64,000 bases of DNA. It comes from CAVPUA01 sp963708805 (lineage in GTDB: Bacteria > Actinomycetota > Actinomycetes > Mycobacteriales > Jatrophihabitantaceae). Shown here piece after piece: positions 19,317 through 28,585 of this stretch; positions within the stretch are counted from its first letter, which is position 1, and each line of letters opens with the position of its first letter. Position numbers and translations under genes: made by a program. The notes beneath the pieces were generated by a model. The model was not told the DNA's origin. It searched no databases and was given only the letters and a program-made list of their open reading frames with translations. Location: NCBI GenBank assembly GCA_963708805.1, contig CAVPUA010000003.1, forward strand, positions 2,914,001 through 2,978,000, given 5' to 3'.

Positions 19317-21102
19317 TCAGCGGATGTCCATCGTCTGCAGCCACATCTCCAGCAGGGCCAACTGCCAGAGCGCGTTCGAGCCGAGCGTCGTGCGCGTCTG
19401 GTTGGGCGCGGCCAACATGCGGGCGACCGGTTCCGGACGGAACAGGCCCCGCGCCCGGGCCGCGGGGTCGGACAGCGCTTCCCGCACGCGCTCGAGGAAC
19501 GGCCCTTCGAGCTGCCGGATGGCCGGGAACCGGGAACGAGCCCTTCGTGCGGTCGATGACGGCGTCGGGGACGATGCCCCGGCTGCCGTGCTTGAGCACA
19601 CCCTTGCCGCCGAAGTCGAGCTTGAGCGCGGGCGGGATGCGTCCGGCCAGTTCGACGAAGTCGTGATCGAGAAAGGGCACCCGCGCCTCGAGACCCCAGG
19701 CCATGGTCATGTTGTCGACCCGCTTCACCGGGTCGTCGACGAGCATGATCGTCGTGTCGTTGCGAAGGGCCGCGTCGACGGCGGTCTCGGCGCCGGGACG
19801 CGCGAACTGGCCGGCGATGAACTCGGTCGGCGCATCGTGATCGATCAGCCAGTCGGGGGCGAGCAGCTCGTGCATGGCCGACCAGCGGCGGTCGAAGAAC
19901 ACCTGCGAGTAGGCCTCGACCGCGTCGGCGCGCGGCACGTCGGCCAGCGGTGGGTACCAGTCGTAGCCCCCGAGCACCTCGTCCGCGCCCTGACCGGACT
20001 GGACGACCTTGACCTCTTGCGAGACGTCCTCGCTGAGCAGGTAGAACGCCACGCAGTCGTGGCTGACCATCGGTTCGCTCATCGCCGCGATGGCCGAGTC
20101 GATGCCGGGCAGGAGCCGCGAGCCGTCGACCTTGATCCGGTGGTGCGACGTCCCGAACTCGGCGGCGACGAGGTCGGAGTACTCGAACTCGTCGCCGGTC
20201 TCTCCCCCGGCCGCGTCGAAGCCGATGCTGAACGTCATCAGGTCGGTCTGACCGGCCTCGGCGAGCAGCGCGACCACGATGCTCGAGTCGATGCCGCCCG
20301 AGAGCAGCACGCCGACCGGGACGTCGGCCACCATCCGCCGCTTCACCGCGGTGCGCAGACTGTCGATCAGGGCGTCCTGCCAGTCCTTGGCGTCCCAGTC
20401 CGAGCGCGATTCGTCGCGGGTGAACGACGGCGTCCAGTACACGTGGTCCTCGAACTGGCCGTCGGGTGAGACGACCCGCACCGTCGCCGGCGGCAGCTTG
20501 CGGATGCCGGTCAGGATCGTGCGGGGCGCGGGAACGACCGAGTGGAAGCTCATGTAGTACGCCAGCGCGGTTCGGTCGATCGAGGTGTCGGTGCCGCCGC
20601 CGGCCAGCAGCGCAGGCAGCGACGAGGCGAAGCGCAGCCGGTCGGCCGTGTGGTCGAGATAGAGCGGCTTGATGCCGAGGCGATCGCGGCCGAGGATCAA
20701 CCGGCCGCTTGCCCGCTCATGAATGGCGAACGCGAACATGCCCTTGAAACGTTGGACGAAGTCGACGCCCCACTCGGCGTAGGCCTTGCCGATCACCTCG
20801 GTGTCGGAGTGCGAGAAGAACCGGTGGCCGGCCGACTGCAGCAGTTCTCGCAGCTCTTTGTAGTTGTAGATGCAGCCGTTGAAGACGACGCTCAGCCCGA
20901 GGTCGGAGTCGACCATCGGCTGCGAACCCGCCGCCGACAGATCGATGATGGCCAGCCGGCGGTGACCGAGCGCGACCGGCCCATTGGCCCAGATGCCGCT
21001 GCCGTCCGGACCGCGGCGCGCCAGCCGGCTGCAGACGCGTTCGACCGCAGCGACATCGGCCCCTCGCCCGTCGAAGCGCAGCTCACCGGCCAGTCCGCAC
21101 AC
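19317..21102 (-). CDS. AsnB-type glutamine amidotransferase (N-acetylglutaminylglutamine amidotransferase-like), one frameshift
   Basis: About 595 residues. The N-terminal class II glutaminase domain begins MCGLAGELRF with nucleophile Cys2 and has RRGPDGSGIW, GHRRLAIIDLS and the STN-like VVFNGCIYNYKELR. The asparagine-synthetase-like ATP-pyrophosphatase domain (about 215-560) has the P-loop PVGVLLSGGIDSSIVVALL and the later EARVPFLDHDFVELA. It transfers ammonia from Gln to an adenylated carboxylate to form an amide. Length and layout fit the amidotransferases of N-acetylglutaminylglutamine-amide-type operons. One extra C in GTTCCCGGCC (19524-19536) breaks the frame; the C-terminus continues as PAIRQLEGPFLERVREALSD and ends LEMWLQTMDIR at 19317. 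Confidence 0.85.
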
Positions 21103-21133
21103 ATGCCCTCCAAAGGATGTCGATCTTCGTCTG

Positions 21134-23660
21134 CTACTTGTCGCTGATGATCCAGGTGTCCTTCGCGCCCCCGCCGCGCGAAGAGTTCACCACCATGCTG
21201 CCCTTGGGCGCGACCCGGGTCAGCGCGAGGTCGGCCATGGTCGCCTGACCGGGCTCGACGCCGCTGAGATAGACGAACGCTCGCAGGTCGACGTAGCGCG
21301 GCTCGAGGTCGTCGCCGTTGAAGGTCGGGTGCGACGACAGCGGCACCAGTTCCTGGGCAACCCACACCGCGGGCTCGGCGGCGATCTCGGATCGCCGGGC
21401 CGCCACCTCGGCGGCCGACGCGTAGCGGGCCGATCATCACGCCGCCGCCCGCCGTAGCCGTCGACCGGCTTGGTCACGAGCTCGCCGACCCGCTCGAGCA
21501 CCGCCTGCAACTCGGACGGATCACCGCACCGGTAGGTCGGCACGCCGTCGATCAGCGGGCGTTCGTCCAGGTAGTAGTTGATCAGGTCGGGCACCCGGCA
21601 GTACGTCGCCTTGTCGTCGGCCACGCCGTTGCCCGGCGCGTTGGCCAGCCGTGACCTTGCCCTCGGCCGCCGCCGCCATGACGGCCGCGCCGATCGTTGC
21701 GTCCGCGTTCATCGCTCAGATCGACCAGCTCGACGTCCAGCCGCAGGTAGAGCAGGTCGATCGTGTGGCCCAGGGCGACCACCTGGCCGGCGTCGACCTC
21801 GAGGTCGCCGGGCTGGACCAGCATGAACCCGGCCTGCTCGGCGAGCAGTTGATGCTCGAACCAGGCCGAATTGCCAGCCCCGTCGGAGAGCAGCGCGATC
21901 GTCGCCTCGGGCGATCCGGCGCAGGCCAGAAGCGTCGAGCGCAGCTGGGTCGCGGCTCCGCTGGGGTCGAGCAGCCCTTCCGGACGGGGCAGCATCGGCA
22001 TCACCTCGTCGAGCACCTGACGCAATGCGATCGCGTAGCCGGCACCGGAGGGCACGCGGACGTTGTCTTCGAGCACCCGCCAGCCGCCGAGTTCGTTGCG
22101 GACGAGGTCGAACCCCATGATCGGCGCCCGGACGACGCCCGGCGGAAGCAGCCGCGCCTCGTCCCGCCAACCCGGCGCGTCGTGCACGACGTCGGGCGGC
22201 AGCACGCCGTCGGCGACGATCTTCGCCTCGCCGTAGATGTCGCGCAGGAACAGTTCGAGCGCGCGGGCCCGCTGCTCGAGGCCCGAGGACAGGAACGACC
22301 ATTCGTGGGCCGGGATCGCCCGGGGCACGAGGTCGGCCGGGAAGGGCAGCTGACGCCCCTCGACGCCGAACGTCATGCCGGCCTCGCTCGCCCAGCGGTC
22401 GCGTTCGCGCAGTCGCTCGGACAGGCCGATCATGCCGATCTTCTCGACCACCTCGAAGATCGGCCGATAGACCGGGCGCGGTTCGCCCGAGGCCATGAAC
22501 GCCTCGTCCCCGGCTCGAGCCGGATAGCGCCGCAGGGTGGTCGACGGCCGCGCGCGTCCGCTCGTCGGGCCGTGCGTCTCGGTCACGACCGACTCGACGA
22601 CGTCCTTGATCAGACCCTGTTCGGCGAAGACGGCGCGCTGGCGGTCGGCTGAGTTGCCCTCGGCTCAGCGTGGCTTCGGCCAGCTCGCTGACCGTCGCCC
22701 AGTCGCCGAGCTCCTCCAACTGCGGACGGATGCGCCGCAGCAGGCCGCGGACGGCATCAGCGGCCGGGATGGGCTCGGGGCGGGCCTGGTCGTCGAGCAG
22801 ACCGCCGGTCAACCCGCTGCGGGCCGCGCGCCACATCGCGGCGCGGTGCAGAGGAGCGGGGCATGGTCAAGAAGGGCTCGCCGGCGAGGACGGCCGCCTC
22901 GGCCGTGGCGACCAGACCGCGAAACAGTCCGGCGATCAGCACGGCGTCGTCGACCAGCGGGCAGGCGTCGCATACCCGCAACTCGACGGTCGGGACGTGC
23001 GAGGACGGGCGGACGTCGAAGTAGGCCATCTTCGCGTCGGCGATGACGCCGGTGGCGATCAGGTCGCGCACGAGGTGGTCGTACTCGGCGGCGGAGGCCA
23101 GCGGGCCGGTCGTGCCGGCCGTGGGCCAGCGTTGCCAGATGATCGTCCGGATGCTGGCGTAGCCGGTGTCGTTGCCGTGCCAGAACGGAGAACTGGCCGA
23201 AAGGGCCAGCAGGATCGGGCAGCTCGCTGCTCACGCGCTGCGCGATCTGGACGGCCAGGTCGCGGTCGGCCACCCCGACGTGCACCTGCGTTCCGCAGAT
23301 CAGCTGCTCGTCGACGAGCAACCGGTACTCCTCGTGCATCCGCCCGAAGCGCCCGGTGGCGGTCAGCTCGAAATCCTCGCCGGTCGACAGGGGCGGCGTG
23401 CCGACCGCGGCGACGCCGACGCCTTCGTCCTCGGTGACCGAGATCAAGCCCTTGCGCAACCGCACGATGTCGGCGCGCAGATCGTCGAGGCTCGAACAGA
23501 CGGCCGTGTTCGTCTCGATGGTCGTGCGCTGCAGCTCGGCCGAATAGCTCTCGGCGGGCAGCCGGGTCAGCAACTGCGGAGCGCGGGCGGCCAGCTGCCA
23601 GGTGTCGAGATCGACGAGATGCAGTTCCTCCTCCACGCCCAGGGTCAGCGCGGATGCCAT
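21134..23660 (-). CDS. Carboxylate-amine ligase (GCS2/YbdK) fused to circularly permuted ATP-grasp protein, several frameshifts
   Basis: The N-terminal half is a glutamate-cysteine-ligase-2-type enzyme: TLGVEEELHLVDL, ETNTAVCSSLDDLR, GTQVHVGVADRD, then (next frame) SSPFWHGNDTGYASIRTIIW, PTVELRVCDACPLVDD. It ends LKDVVESV-like and runs, without a stop, into a circularly permuted ATP-grasp domain: YRPIFEVVEKIG, FGVEGRQLPFPADLVPR, IMGFDLVRNELGGWRVLEDN, RVPSGAGYAIALRQ, LANAPGNGVADDK, ELVTKPVDGYGG, SRGGGAKDTWI. Both domains form amide bonds using ATP. Removing seven single G/C bases (near 21433, 21455, 21650, 21715, 22663, 22860 and 23198) gives one open frame of 840 codons. It lies 31 bases before asnB and is first in the operon. 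Confidence 0.82.
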
Positions 23661-24026
23661 CTCTCGAATGTAGGTGGTCGGCCGTTGCCGCCGTGTGTCC
23701 GGGCCGGGGGATGCGCCCGGCCGGCTCGACGAGCGCACACTACGCTGCGTGTGCGGATCACTGCCCAGCTAATCGTCCGCGGTACCAAGCGTCAGTATTG
23801 TCTGGCTTGAAGTCGGCCTTTTCGGATTCATCTTGTGATCTTTGCGTGTTGTGCTGGCGAAGTCGATCACGCTAGGTCACTATGGACAAGGCAGCAGGCA
23901 CGTCCGATCGCTTGCCGCCGATGCGCGTGACTGGCCGATCTCGGGGGAGCAGCCAGTCGCCGAAGCCGATGGAGCTGGCCGTCTTACGGGAGTGTCCAGC
24001 TCCATCGGCTTCTTACTTCGACGGGC
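23661..24026. other. Intergenic region, 366 bases
   Basis: Between the start of the ligase-fusion operon and the end of the MFS gene, both on the minus strand. It holds the 17-bp hairpin at 23962-24012. The part from about 23740 to 23900 is less GC-rich than its surroundings, as expected for the operon's promoter, but I cannot name convincing promoter boxes. No gene is seen. Confidence 0.45.
23962..24012 (-). terminator. Perfect 17-bp inverted repeat after the MFS gene
   Basis: GAAGCCGATGGAGCTGG (23962-23978) is exactly complementary to 23996-24012, with a 17-base loop. It begins about 14 bases beyond the MFS stop codon and so is placed as a terminator. It lacks a T-run on the minus strand, and an alternative role such as an attenuator or protein-binding site cannot be excluded. 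Confidence 0.5.
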
Positions 24027-25304
24027 TCAGGCCTTGACGATGATCGTCTCTTCGTCGTCGACGGGCACAACCGGCTCGCCCGCGCGCCCCTGCCGGATCC
24101 GGTGAACCGACCACGCGCCGTAGGCCGCCGCCACCAGGCACGCGCCCGCCCCCAGGAACAGTCCGGCGCGCCCGCCCCAGTGCTCACTGACCGCGCCGGC
24201 GATCGGGCCGCCGATCGGCGTCGAGCCCAGGAACGCGACCGCCCACAGCGCCATCACCCGTCCGCGCATCGACGGGGCCGCCTCGAGCTGGAGCGTGCTG
24301 TTGGCCTGCGACATCACGGCCACACTGGCGGCGCCGACGAACAGCAACAGGATCAGTTCGACCGGCAGGTCCGGAGCGAAGCCGGCCGCCAGGATGGCGA
24401 CGCCGAAGATCGTCGCCGAGCGCACGTTGGACACCAGGCCCGTCCGTCCCCGTGCGGCCACGAAGAGTCCACCGACCACGGCGCCGACGCCCATCGCGGC
24501 GGTCATGAAGCCGTACACCTCGGCTCCGCCGTGGAACGTGTCGCGAGCGAGGACCGGAAGGACGACCTGGAACTCGTAGGCCAGGCACCCGATGACGGCC
24601 ATCATCGTCAGCGTCACGGCCAAGCGCGGCGTGCGACGCACGTACCGGAATCCTTCGATCATCTGGCCCTTGTGCCGCCCGGTCGGCTTGGGCTGCTGCA
24701 GCGCGGTGACGTTCAGGGTGAGCAGCGACGTGACGACCGCCGCGAAGCTCACTCCGTTGAGCAGGAAGCAGACCCCCGTGCCACCCGTGGCGATGATGAG
24801 TCCGGCGATCGCGGGACCGACCGCCCGGGCGGCATTGACCAGCACCGAGTTGAGACTGACCGCGTTGCGCAGATCGGCCGGACCGACCATCTCGAGGACG
24901 AACGACTGCCGAGCCGGATTCTCGAACGTGTTGTTGAGCCCCAGCAGCAACGCGAGCACGTAGATCTGCCAGATCTGAACCTCGTGGGTGAGGGTGAGCG
25001 TGCCGAGAACGAGCGCAAGGACACCCATCATCGACTGCAGGCCGATCATCAGCTTGCGCTTGTCCATGCGGTCGGCGATCACCCCGCCGTACGGCCCGAG
25101 CAGCAGGATCGGCAGCGTCTGGACCGCGACGACCAGCCCGACCTGGGTCGCCGATCCGGTGAGTTGCAGAACGAGCCACGACTGGGCGACCGTCTGCATC
25201 CAGGTACCGACCAGCGAGATCGCCTGCCCGGAGAAGTAGCGGCGGTAGTTGGGGTTGTGCAGCGACGAGAACGTGTCCCGCCCGAAGTCGGCGATCGCCG
25301 TCAT
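24027..25304 (-). CDS. MFS exporter (EntS/DHA3-like)
   Basis: 425 residues with about 12 predicted membrane helices: SLHNPNYRRYFSGQAISLVG, TWMQTVAQSWLVLQLTGSAT, the motif A stretch PYGGVIADRMDKRKLMIG, and NTFENPARQSFVLEMVG after helix 4. This pattern is typical of the EntS-like branch that exports siderophores, drugs or other small molecules. It overlaps the preceding MarR gene by 4 bases (ATGA), so the MarR protein almost certainly controls it. A hairpin follows the stop. Confidence 0.88.
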   Translation of the reverse strand: MTAIADFGRDTFSSLHNPNYRRYFSGQAISLVGTWMQTVAQSWLVLQLTGSATQVGLVVAVQTLPILLLGPYGGVIADRMDKRKLMIGLQSMMGVLALVLGTLTLTHEVQIWQIYVLALLLGLNNTFENPARQSFVLEMVGPADLRNAVSLNSVLVNAARAVGPAIAGLIIATGGTGVCFLLNGVSFAAVVTSLLTLNVTALQQPKPTGRHKGQMIEGFRYVRRTPRLAVTLTMMAVIGCLAYEFQVVLPVLARDTFHGGAEVYGFMTAAMGVGAVVGGLFVAARGRTGLVSNVRSATIFGVAILAAGFAPDLPVELILLLFVGAASVAVMSQANSTLQLEAAPSMRGRVMALWAVAFLGSTPIGGPIAGAVSEHWGGRAGLFLGAGACLVAAAYGAWSVHRIRQGRAGEPVVPVDDEETIIVKA

Positions 25305-25753
25305 GCCCGCACCGGACTCGAGAACATGGCTTCGCCGAGGGATTCGAGGGCGGGCAGCGCATCGATCAGTCGTTGCACGTCGGGGGCCGGGATCCGTGCC
25401 ACGTGATCGGCGAGCACCTGGCCGCGCTCCGCGCGCCAGCGCGCGTGCTTGCGAGAGCCCGCCGCCGTGATCACGATCCGCACCACCCGCCGATCGTCGG
25501 CGCTGACACTGCGCTTGACGTAGCCGAGCTCCTCGAGACGGGCCACCACGCGCGACAGCATCGTCGGGTTGATGCCCTCGAGGTCGGCCAGTTCACTGGC
25601 CCCGATGGGCCCGCGCCGGCTCACGGTGGCCAGGACCGTCATCTGCGTCCGGGTCAGGTCGTCACTCGCCGTGCGACGGTCGAGCTGGCGTGAGATGCGG
25701 CCGAGCGCGATGCGCAGCCGGGCGATGTCGTCGTCGTTCAGTTCGCTTACCAC
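25301..25753 (-). CDS. MarR-family regulator of the adjacent exporter
   Basis: About 150 residues with a MarR winged helix: RTQMTVLATVSRRGPIGASE, LADLEGINPTMLSRVVARLE, ELGYVKRSVSADDRRVVRIV, then a C-terminal dimer helix. It starts at GTG 25753 behind GGAGACGACCT. A palindromic site lies just upstream (25769-25784), as expected for autoregulation. With the coupled MFS gene it forms the common repressor-exporter unit induced by a transported compound. Confidence 0.88.
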   Translation of the reverse strand: MVSELNDDDIARLRIALGRISRQLDRRTASDDLTRTQMTVLATVSRRGPIGASELADLEGINPTMLSRVVARLEELGYVKRSVSADDRRVVRIVITAAGSRKHARWRAERGQVLADHVARIPAPDVQRLIDALPALESLGEAMFSSPVRA

Positions 25754-25768
25754 AGGTCGTCTCCAATA

Positions 25769-25784
25769 CTTGCCTATTGGCAAG
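25769..25784. promoter_or_regulatory. Palindromic MarR operator candidate
   Basis: CTTGCC-TATT-GGCAAG is a perfect 6-bp inverted repeat with a 4-base spacer, 15 bases upstream of the MarR start codon. Its form (TTGCC/GGCAA) matches known MarR-family operators. Confidence 0.65.
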
Positions 25785-25803
25785 CATACTCCGGCTGGCC
25801 TGA

Positions 25804-27300
25804 CTATCGAACCAGCCGGCGGCGACGCGCGAGGACCACCAGCAGGCTGACGAGCGCGATCCCCGTCGGCCCGGCGATCCAGCCGAGTACGTCCAGCTCG
25901 CGATCGCGCCGCTGGGCCGCCGCCGCCGCTGCCGCGGCCGCTGGTGTCGGCGCGACCGCCACCGGCCAACTGCCGACGGCGACATCCTCACCATCGGATG
26001 AGTGGTCGTACGTGACCGTCACCGCGTCCTTGCCGGACGGGGCGGCCACGACGATCGAGTAGGGCGACGCCGCCACGACCTCGCGGGTGGAAATGCCGTC
26101 GACCGAGATCGTGAGATGGGCGGACGCCGCGTTGGGGTCGGTCTCGGTGCCGGTCACCGTCACCGTCCCCGCGCCGCCCAGCACACCGGTCACCCGGCCG
26201 GACGGGTCACCATCCACGACGACGGCAGGCGCGATTGCCGACGCGTTCGCCGTGCCCTCGCCGACGTTGTCGACCACGGCGGTGTAGGTGTGACTCCCGT
26301 CCGCCGCGTCGAAGTCGGCGCTGAACGCGCCCGAGCCGTCGGTGGTGGCTCGCGCGACGATCGCGTCACCGTCGTAGATCGTCACCGGCAACGGCGACGA
26401 GGAGTCCGGATCGGATGCGGTGCCCGAGACCTGCACGCTGCTCCCGGTGGCGTGGGCGGTGAGCGCGGACAGCTGCGGGTTGTGCGCGGCCGGGTCGTCG
26501 AGCTTCCCGCCCGGCATCAAGGCCTGGGCCTCGGCCGTGACCATCGCGCTGATCGCCGATCCGTACGTCGACGAACTGCCGTCGGTCAGGATCGCCACCG
26601 CGTAGGTGTCGTCGTCGACGTAGCCGGTCGAGTTGAACACGGCGTTGGGCGAGTCGTTCCCGTCGTCGCCCCACCCCTGCTTGATGGCGGCGCCGGTGGT
26701 GGCCGACGGGATCCCGAAGAACTGGTACGTGCCGTCCTCGCCGTACTCGGTCGTGTTCGCCATCGCATTCATCAGCCACGGACCGACCGTCGGATCCTTG
26801 GCGATCGCGGCGTAGAGATAGACCATCCCCTTGGCGTTGATCTCGGTGTTGCCCCACCACCCGGCCTCGGACGGCGCGGTGCCGAGGAACGGGATGTTGT
26901 AACGGGCCGCGACCAGGTTGATCACGTTGTCGCCGCCGGCCAGTCCGTAGAGGGCGTCCGCGTCATCGTCGTCGGACTCGGTGATCATCTGGTACGCGGT
27001 CGTCTCGGTCGCGCCGGTCATCTGGCCCGTCGCCAGCAACTCGGTGGCGATCAGGATCTTGGCGACCGACTCGCTGGCGAACGATGCCGTGTCCTCGCCG
27101 GCGCCGACGTACTCGCCCGTTTTCAGGTCGAGGACCGCAACACCCGTGCGGTAGCCCTTGGCGCTCGCGAGCGCGGCCGCGGCCGCCGCGCTCGAGCTGA
27201 TGGACGCGCCGGCCGACCCGGCCGCCGTCAACTGCACTCCGAAGGCGAGGGTCGACACCGCCAGTACGGCGATCATGGCAGCCGAACGACGCACGATCAC
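25804..27300 (-). CDS. Membrane-anchored beta-lactamase-like serine hydrolase with Ig-like repeats
   Basis: 498 residues. A signal sequence (about 1-32) precedes a penicillin-recognising domain with the SxxK motif at about 78-81 (ESVAKILIATELL), an SDN-position ESDDDDADALYG and a KQGWGDD motif at the KTG position. Two to three Ig-like beta repeats follow at about 285-440 (VQVSGTASDPDSSSPLPVTI, VTVTGTETDPNAASAHLTIS), each with a Thr-x-Thr-Asp-Pro core. An Ala-rich linker, one membrane helix (WIAGPTGIALVSLLVVLA) and RRRRLVR end the protein. It should be held outside the cell, near peptidoglycan. Because the motifs are not canonical, beta-lactamase activity is doubtful; a peptidase or binding role is as likely. 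Confidence 0.75.
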   Translation of the reverse strand: MIVRRSAAMIAVLAVSTLAFGVQLTAAGSAGASISSSAAAAAALASAKGYRTGVAVLDLKTGEYVGAGEDTASFASESVAKILIATELLATGQMTGATETTAYQMITESDDDDADALYGLAGGDNVINLVAARYNIPFLGTAPSEAGWWGNTEINAKGMVYLYAAIAKDPTVGPWLMNAMANTTEYGEDGTYQFFGIPSATTGAAIKQGWGDDGNDSPNAVFNSTGYVDDDTYAVAILTDGSSSTYGSAISAMVTAEAQALMPGGKLDDPAAHNPQLSALTAHATGSSVQVSGTASDPDSSSPLPVTIYDGDAIVARATTDGSGAFSADFDAADGSHTYTAVVDNVGEGTANASAIAPAVVVDGDPSGRVTGVLGGAGTVTVTGTETDPNAASAHLTISVDGISTREVVAASPYSIVVAAPSGKDAVTVTYDHSSDGEDVAVGSWPVAVAPTPAAAAAAAAAQRRDRELDVLGWIAGPTGIALVSLLVVLARRRRLVR

Positions 27301-27387
27301 CGTTCATACGGTCGGTGAACGACCCGGGTCCGAGCCTTGAGGCAGCCGTGGGCGGGCGAATCGCCGGCTTTGAGTCAGTGAAGAGCG

Positions 27388-28524
27388 CTAGCCGGGGGCA
27401 TCCGGCCCGCCGCCCGCCGGCTCTCCGGCGACCTCGGCTTCGCTGGCGTCGGGGCGCCGCAGGGCCCGGACGAACGTGTTCACGAACGCCACGAACGGCA
27501 CCGCCACCAGAGCCCCCGTGACGCCGGCGACCGCCGTGCCGGCGAAGACCGACAGGGCGACAGCCAGCGGATGCAGCTCGACGGTGCGGCTCATGATCAC
27601 CGGCTGCAGCACGTGACCCTCGACCTGGACCAGCACGATGATCGCGATGGCGACGACGATTGCGGCGGGCACGCCGTGCTCGAGCAGCGCCACCGCCACG
27701 CAGAGCGCGCCCGTGACGGTCAGGCCCAGCAACGGGATGAACGAGCCGATGAAGATCAACACTCCGAGTGGCGCCGCCAGGGGCACCCGCACCACCAGCA
27801 GCACGACGGTCACCGACACACCGTGGAAGAGCGCGATCAACACCTGCCCGCGCATGTAGCCGCCGAACGTCCGCCAGCCCAGCCGGGCCGCGCGGTCGAC
27901 CGGGGCGTGGGCGGCGCGCGGGAAGAAGCCGAGCACCCACCGCCACATGATGTCGCCGTCACGGAGCATGAAGAAGGTCGTCAGGATCACCAGCAGGGTC
28001 GCCCCGGCGACCTCGGCCAGCGTGCGGACCGTCTGGATCGCGCCGCTGATCAACTCGCTCTGATGCGACTTCACCGCGCTGGTGATGTTGTCGACGAGTT
28101 TGTTCAGATCGGTTTGCTGCAGGTGCAGCGGACCGGTGCGCAGCCAGTCCTTCGTCTTGTCGACGAACGTCGTCACCTGGTTGGCCAACTTTGCGCTGTG
28201 CGTCGAGATCTGCCAGACGACGAACCAGCCGACGCCGCCGACGGCGATGACGCCGACCAGCAGCGCGACCAGGGCCGACAGCGACTTCGGCCCGGGCAAC
28301 ACTCGCCGTAGCCGTCGTTCGAGCGGGGCGAGGATCGCGGTCAGGAACAGCGAGATGATCAGCGCGAAGACCACGAGCGAGAGCTTGGCGATTCCGAGCA
28401 GCGCCACGTAGCCGGCGGCGACCACCACGAGCAGCCGCCAACTCCATTCGGCCGCGATCCGAACTCCCCAGGGCACGCCCTCGGCCGCACTGGCTTTAGG
28501 CGGATCGATGCCGGGGCCGTCCAT
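27388..28524 (-). CDS. AI-2E/PerM-family transporter
   Basis: About 378 residues with eight or so membrane helices: VVAAGYVALLGIAKLSLVVF, ALIISLFLTAILAPLERRLR, a large loop (about 90-165), then FFMLRDGDIMWRWVLGFFPR and the characteristic GYMRGQVLIALFHG and FIGSFIPLLGLTVTGALCVA. The family contains the AI-2 exporter TqsA and Na+/H+ antiporter-like members; the substrate here is unknown. I prefer ATG 28524. In-frame GTGs at 28527 and 28551 are alternatives, and none has a clear ribosome site. Confidence 0.85.
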   Translation of the reverse strand: MDGPGIDPPKASAAEGVPWGVRIAAEWSWRLLVVVAAGYVALLGIAKLSLVVFALIISLFLTAILAPLERRLRRVLPGPKSLSALVALLVGVIAVGGVGWFVVWQISTHSAKLANQVTTFVDKTKDWLRTGPLHLQQTDLNKLVDNITSAVKSHQSELISGAIQTVRTLAEVAGATLLVILTTFFMLRDGDIMWRWVLGFFPRAAHAPVDRAARLGWRTFGGYMRGQVLIALFHGVSVTVVLLVVRVPLAAPLGVLIFIGSFIPLLGLTVTGALCVAVALLEHGVPAAIVVAIAIIVLVQVEGHVLQPVIMSRTVELHPLAVALSVFAGTAVAGVTGALVAVPFVAFVNTFVRALRRPDASEAEVAGEPAGGGPDAPG

Positions 28525-28585
28525 CACCGCAAGATATCCGGGACGGAGCACCCGCGCGGCTCACCACGCCGCGCCGGTGCGGTGC

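Noticed and set aside
17467..21102. A continuous 1,211-residue reading frame that looks like an AsnB-S9 peptidase fusion
   Set aside because: The AsnB C-terminus exists in another frame and ends at 19317 with the peptidase ATG two bases later; the long frame is produced by one extra C near 19530.
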